Shown one piece after another: positions 17,201-25,848 of a stretch of DNA of 64,000 nucleotides. A program made the translations under genes and the position numbers. The stretch covers positions 28,997-92,996 of the forward strand of contig JAAWRH010000010.1 in NCBI GenBank assembly GCA_022800935.1, given 5' to 3'. The notes beneath the pieces are model-generated. The model ran no database searches, was not told the origin of the DNA, and was given only the letters and a program-made list of their open reading frames with translations. Position 1 is the stretch's first letter; each line of letters opens with the position of its first letter. The DNA is from Oscillospiraceae bacterium. Lineage in GTDB: Bacteria > Bacillota > Clostridia > Oscillospirales > Ruminococcaceae.

Positions 17201-17329
17201 CAGGGAAAGCTGTTCCATGGTGCGGAACGCCTCAACCGGGATATCCCCTAACAGGCGGTAGAAATCCTGCCGCAGGGTATAGAGCCAGTGCTCCAGACGC
17301 TTATTCCATTCAGGAGTCATGTATTTCAT
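14204..17329 (-). CDS. Alpha-mannosidase, glycoside hydrolase family 38
   Basis: A 1041-residue retaining alpha-mannosidase. The zinc-binding motif is in GNAHLDLAWLWP near residue 265 and the nucleophile Asp is in LWLPDTFGYSAALPQLL near residue 377. The N-terminal 230 residues form the accessory domain common in cytoplasmic class II bacterial mannosidases, and the C-terminal half is the beta-rich GH38 domain. No signal peptide is visible, so it acts inside the cell on imported mannosides. ATG 17329 has GGGGG seven bases upstream; an in-frame TTG two codons earlier is too close to the SD. It lies 19 bases downstream of the GH2 gene and shares its promoter. Confidence 0.93.
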   Translation of the reverse strand: MKYMTPEWNKRLEHWLYTLRQDFYRLLGDIPVEAFRTMEQLSLEEASKGQFAPMPFGTRWGRSYEYCWMRGKITLPAGAEGKRIVMDLPAGGESALFIDGRSFGTYRAEWVNMPHHFLVDNTLTACGKAGQSFELMIEAYAGHYFPESPLASCATGPVLPGSYRDPKTEGERAVLGRLTYGIWNEEAYQLFIDMDTLRMLGGQADPESLRADRIAEALEQATLLIDFEQPEEGRLQSYQAARKALKPVLEAHNGSTSPAFYAVGNAHLDLAWLWPMEETFRKTSRTFAAQLRLIEEYPEYKFLQSQPAAYAMCREYYPELYQRIRQAAKKGQWIPEGAMWVEPDTNMTSGESLIRQLIHGKRFFREEFGIDSVVLWLPDTFGYSAALPQLLKGCGVKYLVTQKIFWTYNQADRFPYHYFTWQGADGSQINTFLPTSYTYRTHPEMVCETWRKRVQKRGLDAFLLPYGYGDGGGGPCRDDIEYLRREKDLEGMPRMKSEGPVQFFEDMEKEGDPKNTYVGELYFAAHRGVYTSQAAVKRGNRKSELALREAEMWGTLAAVSDKGYHYPQQRMDAAWKRLLLNQFHDILPGSSIGCVYERAREDFQWIQNEGKAVMEEAFSAMTSGEGVTVFNSLSAVRRGLVVLPERFANGARTLDGEEIPTQKTDDGILALVTAPPCGMVSLVPSEAPVSLRSVCARLTETGAVMENEAVRAVLNRRGEVVSFVDKKTGREFAASAMNRLLAYKDIPRTFDAWDIDSNYAELPVETDEPVSLTLKESGGLRAVLHLERRLLHSDFSQDIVLEAGSRRLDFVTKVNWKELHRLLKVSFPVAVQAEEGINEIQFGYVTRPTHRSRQYDKDRFEVCNQRYSALCDQSHGAAVLNDCKYGVSMNGNELQLSLLRAAASPEMRADNGEHTFTYAFTAWEGSFGDSPVVEEAYRLNVPMGIADGSCRTFSAFQLDKENVWIDTVKPAEDGSGDGIVRLYESKKADTCCTVKIGLPVQRVWACDMLENTQEALSIEDGAVPLHFHPFEVKTLRIEGLN

Positions 17330-17348
17330 CTGCAATCCCCCTCTTTCG

Positions 17349-19148
17349 TCACCTTTGGTTCAGATTGATTGCCTTGACCCGCGCCACATCCATTTTCGGC
17401 CTGCGCTCTGGGGAGAGCAGGCCGTTGATCTCCTGCATGACATCGGTCAGCTGGGTGTAGCAGAAACCCTGGCAGTAGGGAATTTCATAGATCGCCTCGG
17501 TCACACCTTGAAAGCGCTTCATGAACGCCTCCTCATCTGTCACCTTTTCATGGTACCCCCATGTCTCCATTCCCCCCAGTTCCCCCTGGAGCCCGATGTT
17601 CTGGAAGGCAATCCCACCGTATTCCGTCACCATAAAGGCTTCCTTTCCGGTGGGGACCTCGGTATTGGCATAGGTGGGGCACTGGTCGCAGAAGGAGGCT
17701 TCCACCGTTTTCCGGTCGGCAAAGTGCTTTTTCATCAGGTCCTTTTCTGCCGTGTAGTCGTGGAGGGCGCAGATATCAGTCGTCACCTGCTCCCAGCCGT
17801 CGTTGCTGGAGCACAGCCGCGTTCCGTCGGCGGCCTTGGTCATGTGGTACAGCATACGCCCCGCCGCCTGCTGGCGGTGATCGGTGTAGATGTTGCGCAC
17901 GCCCCAGCTCTCGTTGAGGGGAACCCAGGTGATAATGGACGGGTGGTTGAAATCCCGGTCAATAAATCCCAGCATGGTTTGGGCCAGATTGGATATGGTT
18001 TCACTGGTAAACTCATAGGGACTGGGCAGCTCTCCCCAAACCAGAACCCCCATTTTGTCCGCCCAGTAATAGTAGCGCGGGTCCTCCATCTTCTGGTGCT
18101 TGCGGGCCCCGTTGTACCCAAAATCCAGGGTGTACCGCAAATCCAGCCGGATGGCCTCGTCGCTGGGCGGGGTGATAAGGGAATCCGGCCAATACCCCTG
18201 GTCCAGGATCAGCCTTTGATACAGCGGCCGGTTGTTGAGGTAGACCCGGCCGTCCCGCACCTCCACCTTGCGCATCCCAAAGTAGGTATCGACGGCATCA
18301 ACCACCTCCCCGTTTTTCAGGACCCGGACCTTCAGGTCATAAAGCGCCGGGTTTTGGGGGCTCCAGAAGCAGACGGAGTCCAGGTCGCCCCTTGACATAT
18401 CCACCGGGACCCTGGCGCAGCGTTCCCTCATGCCCACCTTTACGGTCTTTTGCACCTTCCCCTCAAAGGAAAGGGTGAGCTCCAGCTCCAGCGGCTGCTC
18501 CGGGCGTTTATCCAGGGCAATTTCCGCGGTAAACATATATTTATCGATATCCGGTATCACATGGATTCTTTCCAGGCCGTATTCACCGACTGCTTCCAGA
18601 TAAACCGTCTGCCAGATGCCGGAAACAGGGGTGTACCAGCACCCCATCAGCCCCCGGTTCCAATACTGCTTACCGCGGGGCTGGGTACAGTCCGGCTGAT
18701 CCTCCACCCGCAGGCACAGGTCATTTTCTCCATTTATCAGCAGGGGAGTGATATCCAGGGCAAAGGGGGTATATCCCCCCTTGTGGGTACCGGCCATCTG
18801 TCCGTTGACGTATACGGAGCACTCATAATCCACCGCGCCGAAGCGGAGCAGCACCCGTTTCCCCTGCATTTCGCCGGGGACCGTGAAGCTGCGCCGGTAC
18901 CAGATGACGGGGTGTATCTCATCCGTGGGGCCCAGGCCGCTCAGCTTGGTCTGGTAGGCAAAGGGCACCACAATTTCCAGCGGGAGTCGAAAACCCGGTT
19001 TCATCCACCCGGCTGTTAGTCCCTCGTCCCTGTCGTCATACGCAAACTGCCAGGTTCCGTTGAGATTATAGAAGGTTTCCCGGACAAAATCCGGACGGGG
19101 GTGTTCGGGGCGGGGAATCGAGCTTGTATGAGATAGTTCATGATTCAT
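17349..19148 (-). CDS. Glycoside hydrolase family 2 (beta-galactosidase/glucuronidase-type)
   Basis: A 599-residue GH2 enzyme with jelly-roll (residues about 25-190), immunoglobulin-like (190-290) and TIM-barrel (290-599) domains. The acid/base Glu is in TWVPLNESWG and the nucleophile Glu in FMVTEYGGIAF. It lacks the large C-terminal domains of LacZ, so it resembles short bacterial GH2 enzymes; beta-galactosidase, beta-glucuronidase and beta-mannosidase activities all occur in such proteins. The GH38 neighbour makes a mannose-containing glycan a reasonable guess, but the specificity is inferred. It is cytoplasmic, without a signal peptide. ATG 19148 has AAAGGAA about ten bases upstream. It is the first gene of a two-gene unit with the promoter and inverted repeat at 19226-19284. 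Confidence 0.9.
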   Translation of the reverse strand: MNHELSHTSSIPRPEHPRPDFVRETFYNLNGTWQFAYDDRDEGLTAGWMKPGFRLPLEIVVPFAYQTKLSGLGPTDEIHPVIWYRRSFTVPGEMQGKRVLLRFGAVDYECSVYVNGQMAGTHKGGYTPFALDITPLLINGENDLCLRVEDQPDCTQPRGKQYWNRGLMGCWYTPVSGIWQTVYLEAVGEYGLERIHVIPDIDKYMFTAEIALDKRPEQPLELELTLSFEGKVQKTVKVGMRERCARVPVDMSRGDLDSVCFWSPQNPALYDLKVRVLKNGEVVDAVDTYFGMRKVEVRDGRVYLNNRPLYQRLILDQGYWPDSLITPPSDEAIRLDLRYTLDFGYNGARKHQKMEDPRYYYWADKMGVLVWGELPSPYEFTSETISNLAQTMLGFIDRDFNHPSIITWVPLNESWGVRNIYTDHRQQAAGRMLYHMTKAADGTRLCSSNDGWEQVTTDICALHDYTAEKDLMKKHFADRKTVEASFCDQCPTYANTEVPTGKEAFMVTEYGGIAFQNIGLQGELGGMETWGYHEKVTDEEAFMKRFQGVTEAIYEIPYCQGFCYTQLTDVMQEINGLLSPERRPKMDVARVKAINLNQR

Positions 19149-19225
19149 AGGGGTGCATTCCTTTCTTAGATTTTTTAGCTATTAAATGCAGTCTGGATGG
19201 GGCTTTTCGTCAGTTTTATATCTCT

Positions 19226-19284
19226 ATTATACAAGTCCTGCTTGAAATTGCAATCGAATGCTCTAAATTACAATTTCAAACAGG
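19226..19284 (-). promoter_or_regulatory. Promoter with overlapping operator-like inverted repeat for GH2-GH38
   Basis: On the minus strand, TTGCAA (19253-19248) and TATAAT (19231-19226) are 16 bases apart. Arms of an inverted repeat at 19237-19250 and 19271-19284 (13 of 14 matching: CCTGYTTGAAATTG and its complement) cover the -35 element, which suggests a repressor or activator binding site. Confidence 0.6.
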
Positions 19285-19310
19285 ACAAAGGCAGGGGAGA
19301 AACATCAGGC

Positions 19311-20177
19311 TTAGCCTTTCAAACCCTGAATGCTGATCCCCTCTACAAGGTTTTTCTGGAAAAAGAAGAACAGCGTAAGCACCGGAATCAGGGAGAGAGC
19401 GGACATTGCAAAGGTGGCGCCGTAATCCGCCTGGGAGCTGTCGTTAAACATCTTGAGGGCATAGGCGACAGTGTACATAGACGGCTTGTTCAGGTAGAGC
19501 AGCGCGCCCATAAAGTCCTCCCAGCTGCCGATAAAGGTCAGAACGCCGACTGTGACCAGCGGGGGAACAATCATCGGGAGGATAATCCTGCCAAACACCC
19601 CGTACCAACTGCACCCGTCTATCTTGGCGGCCTCATCCATGTCGCGGGGGATGCCGCGGATAAACTGCATAATCAGGAAGATGTTGAAGCCTCCCGCAAA
19701 AAAGGAGGGCACAATCATCGGCAGGAATGTGCCGACCCAGCCCATCTTGTCGAAGAGCACAAAGCGGGGGATCATCATAACCTGGCCGGGGAGCATCATG
19801 GTGATAATCATCAGCACAAACCAGAAATTCCTGCCCTTGAAATTGATGCGTGCCAGCCCAAAGGCCACTACCGCGGAGGAAAAGGACATTCCGGCAGAGG
19901 AGAGCAGCGCAACAACAAGGGAATTTTTGAAGAAGGTGGCAAAGGTGTGGCTGCTGAACCCATGCCAGCCGTCAACATAATGCTCCAACGTGAAATTATG
20001 GGGGATCAGAGAGGAGGCGGTGGCGAAGATATCCCCATTGGGCTTAAAGGACGAGGCCACAAGCCACAGCATGGGATAAAGCATCAAAAAGCTGAAGCCC
20101 AGCATCAAGATATGGTAAATGCTGAGGCTGACCCTGCGGCGGGCGGAAACGCTCTGGGTGATATTTTTAGCTTTCAT
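19311..20177 (-). CDS. Carbohydrate ABC transporter permease (MalG/UgpE-type)
   Basis: A 288-residue inner-membrane permease with six predicted membrane segments. The EAA loop that contacts the ATPase is DMDEAAKIDGCSWYGVFGRIILPMIVP. This is the second of two permeases in a CUT1-type sugar importer, together with the permease at 20182 and the binding protein at 21244. No ATPase gene is present nearby; as in many Firmicutes, a shared MsmX-type ATPase encoded elsewhere is probably used. I start at ATG 20177, four bases after the upstream stop and preceded by GGAAGGGAAG; the in-frame ATG at 20201 would lie within the previous gene. Confidence 0.92.
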   Translation of the reverse strand: MKAKNITQSVSARRRVSLSIYHILMLGFSFLMLYPMLWLVASSFKPNGDIFATASSLIPHNFTLEHYVDGWHGFSSHTFATFFKNSLVVALLSSAGMSFSSAVVAFGLARINFKGRNFWFVLMIITMMLPGQVMMIPRFVLFDKMGWVGTFLPMIVPSFFAGGFNIFLIMQFIRGIPRDMDEAAKIDGCSWYGVFGRIILPMIVPPLVTVGVLTFIGSWEDFMGALLYLNKPSMYTVAYALKMFNDSSQADYGATFAMSALSLIPVLTLFFFFQKNLVEGISIQGLKG

Positions 20178-20181
20178 AGGC

Positions 20182-21105
20182 TCACTTCCCTTCCGATTCA
20201 TAGTAGACCCACGCGCTGGAGGAACGGAAAATCAGCGCCGTAAAGAACGCGATAATCAGCAGCATAAACCAGGCCATCGCGCAGCCGTACCCCATTCTGA
20301 ACTGGTTAAACGCCTTATTGTACAGATGTACGCCGTAATAAAGGGTGGAATTCAGCGGCTTACCCTGGGTAATCAGGTAGCTGGAGTTGAAGGCCTGAAA
20401 CGCGCCGATGACCTGATTGATCAGGTTAAAAAAGATAATCGGCGTAAGCATGGGCAGGGTGATGGAGAAAAAGCGGCGCACAGGGCCCGCGCCGTCCACA
20501 ATGGCGGCTTCGTGGTAGCTGGCGGGGATGTTCTTGATAGAGGCGAGGAAGATCAGCATCGAGCTGCCGAACTGCCACACCCCCAAGGCAATCAGCGTGC
20601 CCAGTGCGGTTTTCGGGTTGCCCAGCCAGCTGGTATCACTGGGCAGGCCGAAGATTCCCAAAATCTGGTTAATCACGCCGTTGCGGGAGAACAGCTGCTT
20701 CCACAGCAGGGCGATGGCAACGCTGCCCCCCATCAGGGACGGGATGTAAAACGCCGCACGGTAAAAGCTGGTGAGCCTTGTCGCACGGGCAAGCACCAGC
20801 GCGACAAGGAGAGACACCGTCAGCTTGATAGGCACCTGGATAAACGCAAACTTAAAGGTAACTTTAAAAGAGGTCCAAAACAGCTTATCCTCAAAGAACA
20901 TTTCCTTATAATTTTGTATGCCGATCCATTTGGCGGGGGAAAGCACATTGTATTCGGTGAAGGACAGGTACAGCGAGGTGAAAAACGGAATGGCCGTAAA
21001 GACAATCAGCCCAATGATAAAGGGGAATGTAAACACATAGCCCGCCACATTGTCCCGGTCCAGTAAGGAAAAGCACTTCTGGCGCAAGCCGGTCTTTTTC
21101 TTCAT
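20182..21105 (-). CDS. Sugar ABC transporter permease (MalF/UgpA-type)
   Basis: A 307-residue permease with about six membrane segments, beginning with a basic N-terminus and the helix YVFTFPFIIGLIVFTAIPFF. The EAA motif is SYHEAAIVDGAGPVRRFFSITLPMLTP. It is the first permease of the CUT1 importer and is separated from the binding-protein gene by a hairpin at 21134-21167, which probably lowers permease relative to binding-protein expression. The next permease starts four bases after its stop. ATG 21105 has AAAGGAG about ten bases upstream. Confidence 0.92.
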   Translation of the reverse strand: MKKKTGLRQKCFSLLDRDNVAGYVFTFPFIIGLIVFTAIPFFTSLYLSFTEYNVLSPAKWIGIQNYKEMFFEDKLFWTSFKVTFKFAFIQVPIKLTVSLLVALVLARATRLTSFYRAAFYIPSLMGGSVAIALLWKQLFSRNGVINQILGIFGLPSDTSWLGNPKTALGTLIALGVWQFGSSMLIFLASIKNIPASYHEAAIVDGAGPVRRFFSITLPMLTPIIFFNLINQVIGAFQAFNSSYLITQGKPLNSTLYYGVHLYNKAFNQFRMGYGCAMAWFMLLIIAFFTALIFRSSSAWVYYESEGK

Positions 21106-21133
21106 GACGATGGCTCCTTTCGTTGATATGGGA

Positions 21134-21167
21134 TAAAAACCGCACCGGGGGTTTTCCCTCGGTGCGG
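21134..21167 (-). terminator. Attenuating hairpin between binding protein and permeases
   Basis: On the minus strand CCGCACCG pairs with CGGTGCGG around a GC-rich inner stem, followed directly by TTTTTATCC. Its place between the binding-protein and permease genes suggests partial termination that yields excess binding protein. Confidence 0.7.
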
Positions 21168-21243
21168 CAAAGTATCATAATTCCATTGCGTAAAACCTGC
21201 CGTCGGGGAACACGGACAGCGCACAGTCCATCGGAAAAAGTTA

Positions 21244-22605
21244 TTATTCGGCTTTTACGCCGTCGGCAATGATTTTGTTCGCTTCCTCCATGAACTGCTT
21301 GGCAGCCGCTTCCAGGTCAGTGAGTTCCCCGTAACGAACCTGCTCGGAGTACTGGCTCATTAGCTCGCCGATTGTCTGATGTACTTCCGGGTCGGCGTTC
21401 ATCAGCGGAGAGCTCTTGTCGGGCTGGCTGACATAGTCGATGAACTGGACAACCTCTTTGCCCACCTCGTCCAGGGAAGGGGTAACGTATTCGCGCATCT
21501 TGGAAGAGATGGGAACAGCACGCTCAATACCCACGATATCAAAGCATTCGGGGCTGTTGGTAAAGAAATCGATAAAGCGAATCGCGGCATCCTTGACATT
21601 GCTGTCAGCGCCGACGCACCAGAACATGGCGGGCTTGAGGAATGTGGCAGGTGTGGTGCCATCGTCCATACTGGGCAGCATGACCATGCGGATATCCTTG
21701 CCGGTGGAGTCGCGATATGCCTGGAGCTCGTTGGAGTTCTGGAAACGGGACCACGCATCCATAACCATGGAGTCAAAGGCGCTGACGGCGGTTCCCTCGC
21801 CGGGCATCAATCCCCATCCCTCCTCCTGCGCCTGCAGGGCCAGCTTCCACATATTCACCAGATACTTGGGGTCGTCAAAGCCCAGGGCAGTGGCATCGTC
21901 GTTGTACAGGTTCAGGCCATAGTTGCGCAGGTGCTGACGGAAGATAACATCGGAGCAGTCAACGATGAAGGTATCACGCAGGCCGGTTGCCTCGTAAACC
22001 GCCTTAGAGACAGCGGTATATTCAGACATGGTGGGATTCATGGGGAGGCTCAGATTGAGCTCCTCCAGGATATCATTGCGGTAGAGCATAACGGGTGCGT
22101 TGGTTCCGGTGGAGATGGCGTAGACCTTGCCGTTTACGCTGCCGGATTTGATGATGTTTTCCGCTACATCGCTCATGTTCAGGCTGCCGTCAGCTATGTA
22201 GCTGTCCAGTTCGGCGAGGACCCCGTTGTTTGCGTACTGGGAGAGATAGGCGTAGTCCATCTGGAACACATCCGGCGTCTGTCCGCCCGCAACCTGTGCG
22301 GGCAGCTTGGTCCAGTAACCTCCCCAGTCGGAGTAATCCATCACAACCTCTATATCCGGGTTGAGTTCCTGGAATTTTTCCAGCATTTTGGTGGTCAGGT
22401 CGTGGCGGGTCTGGGAGCCCCACCAGAGGATATTAAGGGTCGTTTGTCCGTTGGAAGTCGCCGAAGCCTCCTTGCCGGCGCTGGAAGAATTGGCAGAAGG
22501 GGTGGAAGAGTTGGAAGGGGCGGCGGAACTGGAGGGAGTTCCTCCACACCCGGCCATCGTACAAAGGACAGCGGCACACAGAAGAGAAAGAAATCTTTTT
22601 TTCAT
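21244..22605 (-). CDS. Sugar-binding lipoprotein of an ABC transporter
   Basis: A 453-residue extracellular solute-binding protein (family 1). The signal peptide MKKRFLSLLCAAVLCTMAGC ends in a lipobox (CTMAGC), followed by a Ser/Pro-rich linker, then the mature domain starting TTLNILWWGSQTRHDLTTKM. It captures an oligosaccharide at the cell surface and delivers it to the permeases at 20182 and 19311. ATG 22605 with GGAGGTAAGTC upstream is the start; further upstream in-frame codons would precede the signal peptide. It has its own promoter at 22639-22667 and follows the YesN/YesM genes, which probably control it. Confidence 0.93.
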   Translation of the reverse strand: MKKRFLSLLCAAVLCTMAGCGGTPSSSAAPSNSSTPSANSSSAGKEASATSNGQTTLNILWWGSQTRHDLTTKMLEKFQELNPDIEVVMDYSDWGGYWTKLPAQVAGGQTPDVFQMDYAYLSQYANNGVLAELDSYIADGSLNMSDVAENIIKSGSVNGKVYAISTGTNAPVMLYRNDILEELNLSLPMNPTMSEYTAVSKAVYEATGLRDTFIVDCSDVIFRQHLRNYGLNLYNDDATALGFDDPKYLVNMWKLALQAQEEGWGLMPGEGTAVSAFDSMVMDAWSRFQNSNELQAYRDSTGKDIRMVMLPSMDDGTTPATFLKPAMFWCVGADSNVKDAAIRFIDFFTNSPECFDIVGIERAVPISSKMREYVTPSLDEVGKEVVQFIDYVSQPDKSSPLMNADPEVHQTIGELMSQYSEQVRYGELTDLEAAAKQFMEEANKIIADGVKAE

Positions 22606-22638
22606 AAGACTTACCTCCAAGTGATTTATTGTATCTAA

Positions 22639-22667
22639 ATCATACAAAAAAATTCCCAAAATGTTAA
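22639..22667 (-). promoter_or_regulatory. Promoter for the sugar-binding protein and transporter
   Basis: On the minus strand, TTAACA (22667-22662) and TATGAT (22644-22639) with a 17-base spacer; the surrounding sequence is strongly AT-rich, unlike the neighbouring genes. Confidence 0.6.
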
Positions 22668-22740
22668 TTCAAAATTCAGATATTTTTGTTCGATTTTTCG
22701 TTGTAAGGGCTTCCAAAACCGGGTCCAAAATATAACAAAG

Positions 22741-22779
22741 GAGCCGGAGTTCAGGCGATTTCTCGCCCTATTCCGGCTC
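22741..22779 (-). terminator. Terminator at the end of the YesN-like gene
   Basis: GAGCCGGA/TCCGGCTC outer stem with inner GGCG/CGCC pairing, followed on the minus strand by CTTTGTTATATTTTG. The hairpin begins inside the last codons of the response regulator. Confidence 0.6.
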
Positions 22780-23826
22780 TGAAAGGCTGTTATGGAGCCC
22801 ATCCTGAAGCTGACGGTGGAACTCCTTATAGGTTATCCCTGTGTATTTGCGGAAGAGCTGGCTGAAGTAATGGGGGTTTTTGCCCAGACCCACCCGTTCG
22901 GCAATTTCATAGCTGTGCAGGGAATCGTCGCCCCTCATCAGCAGCTTGGCGTGCTCCATGCGTGTTTCCAGCAGATAACTGCTGAACTTCCGGCCCACAG
23001 CGCGGGTGAATTCGCGGCCGATATAATCCGCGTTCATATAAACCACGTTGTCCGCAATGAATTGCAGGGAAAGGGATTCCTCCATATAATGGGCGTCAAC
23101 ATAGGCGGTCATCTGTTGCACAAAATCGTTGCTCCGAACCCCTGCCCCTTCCTCCCGCAGGCGAATCAGGCTGCGGGCGATCAGCTGCTCCAGCGGTTCA
23201 CAGGACTGCATGGCGTCTGTAATCATATTCATACCCCATTCCGCCTGGCCGCTGCCCATGTCCCCTGTGACAATGGAGATCAGCGTCTCCCGCAAAATGC
23301 TGGGGTCCTCAACGGTTTTGCTCAGCTCGTACACCTGTTTTTCCAGCTGTCCGGCGTCAAGGCCGCTTTCCCGTAGGGCGTTATAGCTGTCCACCAGCGT
23401 TTTAACGCGCTTGCGGCGCTCGCCGTAAAGGTAGAGCACGTGCCTGCGCTGCCTGTCAACCGCATCGCAGGCACGTTTCAGCGCGCTTCCCAGCTCCTCC
23501 CGCGAACAGGGCTTGAGCAGATATTCCATCACTCCATTTTTGATAGCCTGCTGCGCGTACTGAAAGGTATCGTAACCGGAAAGAACAATGGTTTGAAGCA
23601 TGGGATGCAGCGAAACAGCCCGGCTGACCAGCTCCAAACCGCTCATCCCCGGCAGGCGGATATCCGTCAGCAGAATATCAGGCATATCGTCCATCATACT
23701 GTCCAGCGCCGCGATGGCGTTGCTGCATGAGGCTGTCAGCGCAAGGCCCAGTTCCTCCCAGTCGATCATCCCCTCCAGGCCCTCGCGGATGATCTGCTCA
23801 TCGTCTACTAACAGCAGCTTATACAT
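22768..23826 (-). CDS. YesN-like response regulator with AraC-type DNA-binding domain
   Basis: A 352-residue regulator. The receiver domain (residues 1-120) has the acidic pair in LLVDDE and the phospho-acceptor Asp in LLTDIRLPGMSG near residue 55, with the conserved Lys in YLLKPCSREE. The C-terminal 100 residues form two AraC-type helix-turn-helix units (MNADYIGREFTRAVGRKFSSYL and LGKNPHYFSQLFRKYTGITYKEF). Its partner is the histidine kinase at 23862; YesMN systems typically regulate adjacent carbohydrate transporters and hydrolases. ATG 23826 follows GGGGGATGCT. The likely target is the binding-protein promoter next to it. Confidence 0.92.
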   Translation of the reverse strand: MYKLLLVDDEQIIREGLEGMIDWEELGLALTASCSNAIAALDSMMDDMPDILLTDIRLPGMSGLELVSRAVSLHPMLQTIVLSGYDTFQYAQQAIKNGVMEYLLKPCSREELGSALKRACDAVDRQRRHVLYLYGERRKRVKTLVDSYNALRESGLDAGQLEKQVYELSKTVEDPSILRETLISIVTGDMGSGQAEWGMNMITDAMQSCEPLEQLIARSLIRLREEGAGVRSNDFVQQMTAYVDAHYMEESLSLQFIADNVVYMNADYIGREFTRAVGRKFSSYLLETRMEHAKLLMRGDDSLHSYEIAERVGLGKNPHYFSQLFRKYTGITYKEFHRQLQDGLHNSLSEPE

Positions 23827-23861
23827 AGCATCCCCCTTCTCTGCTCGGAAGCGTAAATGGG

Positions 23862-25595
23862 TTATGAACGTGTATCGGGCAGATGGATGATAACCTGTGT
23901 CCTCCCATCCCCACACTTGACCCGCAGGCCATACTGATCAGAAAAGGCGTACTGGATGCGTTTATGGATGTTGCGCATCCCTATCCCCAATCCCTCCGGC
24001 CTGACCTCTCCGGTTTCCAGCTTTGCCAAAATATCCTCGTCCATGCCCGAACCGTTGTCCTCCACCACAATATCGACGCCGCCGGCCACGGCTCCCCCTC
24101 GGATAGCTATGACGCAGGTTTCCAGCATCTCCTCGGCGGCGTAATGGACGGCGTTTTCCACCAGGGGCTGGATGGTCATCGCCGGAATGCGGCAGGACAT
24201 AACGCTTTCCTCTACATTGTATTCCACACGCAGCCGGTCGCCGTAGCGGATAAGCTGAATCCGCAAATATTCATGCGCAACCTGTAAATCCTCGGCAACG
24301 GTAATGACGTCCCGTTTGTCGTTCAGGGAGGCCCGAAGCATCTTGCCCAGAGCGTCGGTCATCACGGCAATGCGCTGATCGGCGGCATTCTGGGACAGGC
24401 AGTAGATGGATTCCAGGGTATTATACAAAAAGTGGGGACGAACCTGCGCCCGGAGCTGCTGAATCTGCTTTTCCTGCAAAAGGCGCTGCTGCTTCTCCTT
24501 ATCCCGGAGCATCTTGTCCCATGCGCGGGTCATCCGGTCAAAATGCCGGTGCAGCCGCCCAATCTCATCCTGCCGGTTTTGATAGGGGTCGTTGGTCTCA
24601 GAGACCGGCCTTCCATCGGCGGCAAAATCGTCAAGCTTTTTGAGCAGGACCTGAAGATGGTTGAGTATGCTGTCCATCAGCAGCATGCTGATAATCAGCG
24701 CCAGCATTGTGGATAAAATGATGACAACGATGGTAATGCCCGTGGAGGCTACTGTGGTCGAATAAATCTGGTCGTAGTTGACCAGGGTCACATATTTCAT
24801 GCCGTTTGCCGCTGTGTACCTGACACAGAGCACATTCTGGCCGTCCAGCTTCATACGGGTATAGCCGTCCTCACCCGCGCCCAGGGTGCGGATGGCGTCA
24901 TTGCTGGCATAGAGGCACACATTATCTTTGTATATGCCGCACAGCAGCGGCGAACCCATCTGCGTCATGCCGCGGCAGTACTGCTCCACCAGCGCCGGAA
25001 GGTCTACCTCAATGAGCATAACGGCCAGCGTATCGAAGGTAAGGCCCTCGATCTCCCGAATCTCACGCAGGAGCAGCAGCCGGGGCTCAGTTCCATCCTC
25101 TGTCAGCCAGACCAGCCGCCCTCCCCGGCCCAAAGCGCGTTCCATGTACTCTGGCGTCAGTTTATCTGAATTGACGGACGCCCCAAAGAATTGATTGTAA
25201 GAGGTTCCCTTGGTTGTTTTCAGCTGAAATCTTACCGTATTTGAGAACCACAGGCTGAAATAAGCCACGCGTTTGGATACCTCAGCGTTGGCGTTGACCC
25301 ATTTTACTGTGCCGGGCAGGGAATGCTGCATGATGGACAGGTTCTTTTGCAGTGCGTTATCCGTTAAAATCTGGTAGCTGATTGCCTCAAAGCCCTGCAG
25401 CTCACTTTGAATCTGCTCTGCAAACAGCGTAATCGTCTGGGAGCTGCTGCGATAAAGCTGTTCGTCGTAGGCGCGTAAAGGAATGCGGATGGTCGCTATC
25501 GAGACAGTACTGACCGATGCGATTGCCAGCAGCAAAATCAGCAGAAACTTTGTCCGCACACGGAGATTGCGCCAAAACTCAACTGCTCTTTGCAT
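23862..25595 (-). CDS. YesM-like sensor histidine kinase
   Basis: A 577-residue membrane kinase. Transmembrane helix 1 is at about residues 16-36 and helix 2 near 285-310, enclosing an extracytoplasmic sensor domain of about 250 residues. A HAMP region follows, then the phosphotransfer histidine in QVRPHFLYNTLESIYCL near residue 385, and a HATPase_c domain with LVENAVHYA, VEDNGSGMD and GLGIGMRNI. It senses an external carbohydrate or a ligand-loaded binding protein (inferred) and phosphorylates the response regulator encoded 35 bases downstream. ATG 25595 lies in a run of reasonable SD-like GGAAGGA upstream. Confidence 0.93.
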   Translation of the reverse strand: MQRAVEFWRNLRVRTKFLLILLLAIASVSTVSIATIRIPLRAYDEQLYRSSSQTITLFAEQIQSELQGFEAISYQILTDNALQKNLSIMQHSLPGTVKWVNANAEVSKRVAYFSLWFSNTVRFQLKTTKGTSYNQFFGASVNSDKLTPEYMERALGRGGRLVWLTEDGTEPRLLLLREIREIEGLTFDTLAVMLIEVDLPALVEQYCRGMTQMGSPLLCGIYKDNVCLYASNDAIRTLGAGEDGYTRMKLDGQNVLCVRYTAANGMKYVTLVNYDQIYSTTVASTGITIVVIILSTMLALIISMLLMDSILNHLQVLLKKLDDFAADGRPVSETNDPYQNRQDEIGRLHRHFDRMTRAWDKMLRDKEKQQRLLQEKQIQQLRAQVRPHFLYNTLESIYCLSQNAADQRIAVMTDALGKMLRASLNDKRDVITVAEDLQVAHEYLRIQLIRYGDRLRVEYNVEESVMSCRIPAMTIQPLVENAVHYAAEEMLETCVIAIRGGAVAGGVDIVVEDNGSGMDEDILAKLETGEVRPEGLGIGMRNIHKRIQYAFSDQYGLRVKCGDGRTQVIIHLPDTRS

Positions 25596-25772
25596 GACAT
25601 CCTTCCTTCCCGGTTTGGGCTGCGCGCTCAGCTTCGTCTATCAGATTTACCTATATAGAGTATATCATAAAAAATTTTCTCCGGCATATCAATCCATTTT
25701 TCAGGTATAATGGTTCAAATTTCCTACATTTTTCCGTGTTTACTGCACCCTGATTAAAACTGCAATGAAAAT

Positions 25773-25809
25773 GGGGCGAAAAGCCCTTTTTTGATAGGCT
25801 TTCCGCCCC
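25773..25809 (-). terminator. Terminator after the second binding-protein gene
   Basis: GGGGCG-AAAGCC pairs with GGGCTTT-CGCCCC, with a short bulge, followed on the minus strand by ATTTTC. It ends the LplABC-like operon. Confidence 0.65.
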
Positions 25810-25848
25810 GCTTGGACGAAACAAAAGAGATGGACTGGCGGTCAGGGC

